NCBI GenBank assembly: GCA_035354275.1
Contig: DAOQAU010000046.1
Location: 1-12,889, forward strand
Direction: 5' to 3'
DNA from: DAOQAU01 sp035354275
GTDB taxonomy: Bacteria; Cyanobacteriota; Vampirovibrionia; Gastranaerophilales; Gastranaerophilaceae
DNA: 12,889 nucleotides
The notes beneath the pieces are model-generated. The model made no database searches, was not told the origin of the DNA, and saw only the letters and a list, made by a program, of their open reading frames with translations. This document shows, piece by piece, positions 12,374-12,889 of this stretch; the first letter of the stretch is position 1; each line of letters opens with the position of its first letter. The position numbers and the translations under genes are program-made.

Positions 12374-12772
12374 CTATTTTTGCAACAATTCTTTTAAGTA
12401 ACTTGTCTCTTTTAAAATCTTTAAATTTATATTATTTCCCAAAGAAATTTCTTCTCTGGCAAAATCTTTGTTGAAAAGCTGAATTTGTCTTTTAATTGCT
12501 CTGAAAAAATTCAAAATAGGATTTTTTGATTTGATAATCGGCTCTGTAAGCTTTTGTACTTTTATACTCAAGCGATTGCCCACGACAGGCTCAATGAAAA
12601 CATCAACATCCTGAGCCAACGCTTCAAGAGAAGGGGTTGCTTTTTCAATACTGCCTGCTGCTTCTTTCCCTATTGTTTTTGCAATTTTACCCATATCCAT
12701 ATGTAATGCCATACCAAAACCAGGCTTGTTGTTCCGCTTAATATCAGCAAAATTTGTTTTTGAAATTAACAT
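12374..12772 (-). CDS. Hypothetical protein, family not recognised
   Basis: 132 residues from the ATG at 12772. No membrane helix or signal peptide. The N-terminus MLISKTNFADIKRNNKPGFG is rich in N, F and K, of a kind I associate with many Gastranaerophilales-type proteins (NF..., ..FG motifs), but this is recollection, not proof. The middle is helical and mildly acidic (KEAAGSIEKATPSLEALAQDV), and the rest is basic and lysine-rich. The ribosome site is weak (AGAGAAA). A possible - strand promoter is TTGTCA (12838-12843) with TTTAGA (12815-12820). The stop codon directly follows a tRNA remnant, suggesting the gene arrived or was rearranged at a tRNA cluster. No function is assigned. Confidence 0.6.
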   Translation of the reverse strand: MLISKTNFADIKRNNKPGFGMALHMDMGKIAKTIGKEAAGSIEKATPSLEALAQDVDVFIEPVVGNRLSIKVQKLTEPIIKSKNPILNFFRAIKRQIQLFNKDFAREEISLGNNINLKILKETSYLKELLQK

Positions 12773-12836
12773 AATTTATTTTTCTCTATTGTGTCCTACA
12801 TTAATATTAAACCCTCTAAAAATATTTTTTGCTAGT

Positions 12837-12866
12837 TTGACAAAATTTGTTAAAATATTTTAATAA
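12837..12866 (+). promoter_or_regulatory. Promoter pointing off the right edge
   Basis: A consensus TTGACA (12837-12842) with TAATAA (12861-12866) at 18 bases. Its -35 overlaps the possible -35 of the - strand gene (TTGTCA), making a divergent pair. The gene it serves is outside the window. Confidence 0.5.
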
Positions 12867-12889
12867 AACTTTACTCGTACCTCTGCTCG

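Overview
The window looks like an AT-rich bacterial chromosome segment. My best guess is an uncultured gut lineage of Gastranaerophilales/Vampirovibrionia type, a non-photosynthetic sister group of Cyanobacteria. The grounds are the gene mix (FliA-type sigma factor, MurT-type ligase with Cys4 knuckle, YtxH/DUF948 proteins, GatC, PyrG), the low GC, heptamer short tandem repeats and many small palindromic repeats between genes. This is inference. A Firmicutes-like or Elusimicrobia-like genome is not excluded.

Layout. 1-168: 3' end of a sigma-28-type sigma factor (+). 169-392: repeat-filled spacer. 393-1736: murT (-), whose start codon sits at the edge of a heptamer array. 1814-3402: a + strand envelope cluster of a small membrane protein, a YtxH protein, a DUF948 protein and a second YtxH protein, closed by a 20-bp perfect terminator stem. 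3466-3568: two further hairpins. 3635-5655: gatC and pyrG (+), with an inverted heptamer array between them. 5659-5877: a doubtful small ORF (-). 5991-7391: a TPR protein (-) whose leader carries a cloverleaf-shaped repeat. 7607-10369: a single-chain Type IIL (MmeI-like) restriction-modification enzyme (+) with its own extended -10 promoter. 10389-10943: pth (-). 11112-11681: a double-HTH regulator (+) preceded by two palindromes. 11955-12030: tRNA-Lys(UUU). 12079-12309: a structured, relatively GC-rich, non-coding stretch bracketed by the two halves of a second tRNA-Lys T-arm and ending in its own terminator. 12353-12369: a tRNA D-arm remnant. 12374-12772: an unrecognised gene (-). Right edge: a + strand promoter pointing out of the window.

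How it fits together. Most genes are housekeeping: pyrimidine synthesis (PyrG), translation (GatC, Pth, tRNA-Lys) and peptidoglycan amidation (MurT). Two parts look accessory: the MmeI-like enzyme, placed as a single transcription unit between two - strand genes, and the tRNA-Lys region, where direct repeats and tRNA fragments suggest integration or recombination. The most unusual item is the 12079-12309 element. No large new multi-gene system is visible.
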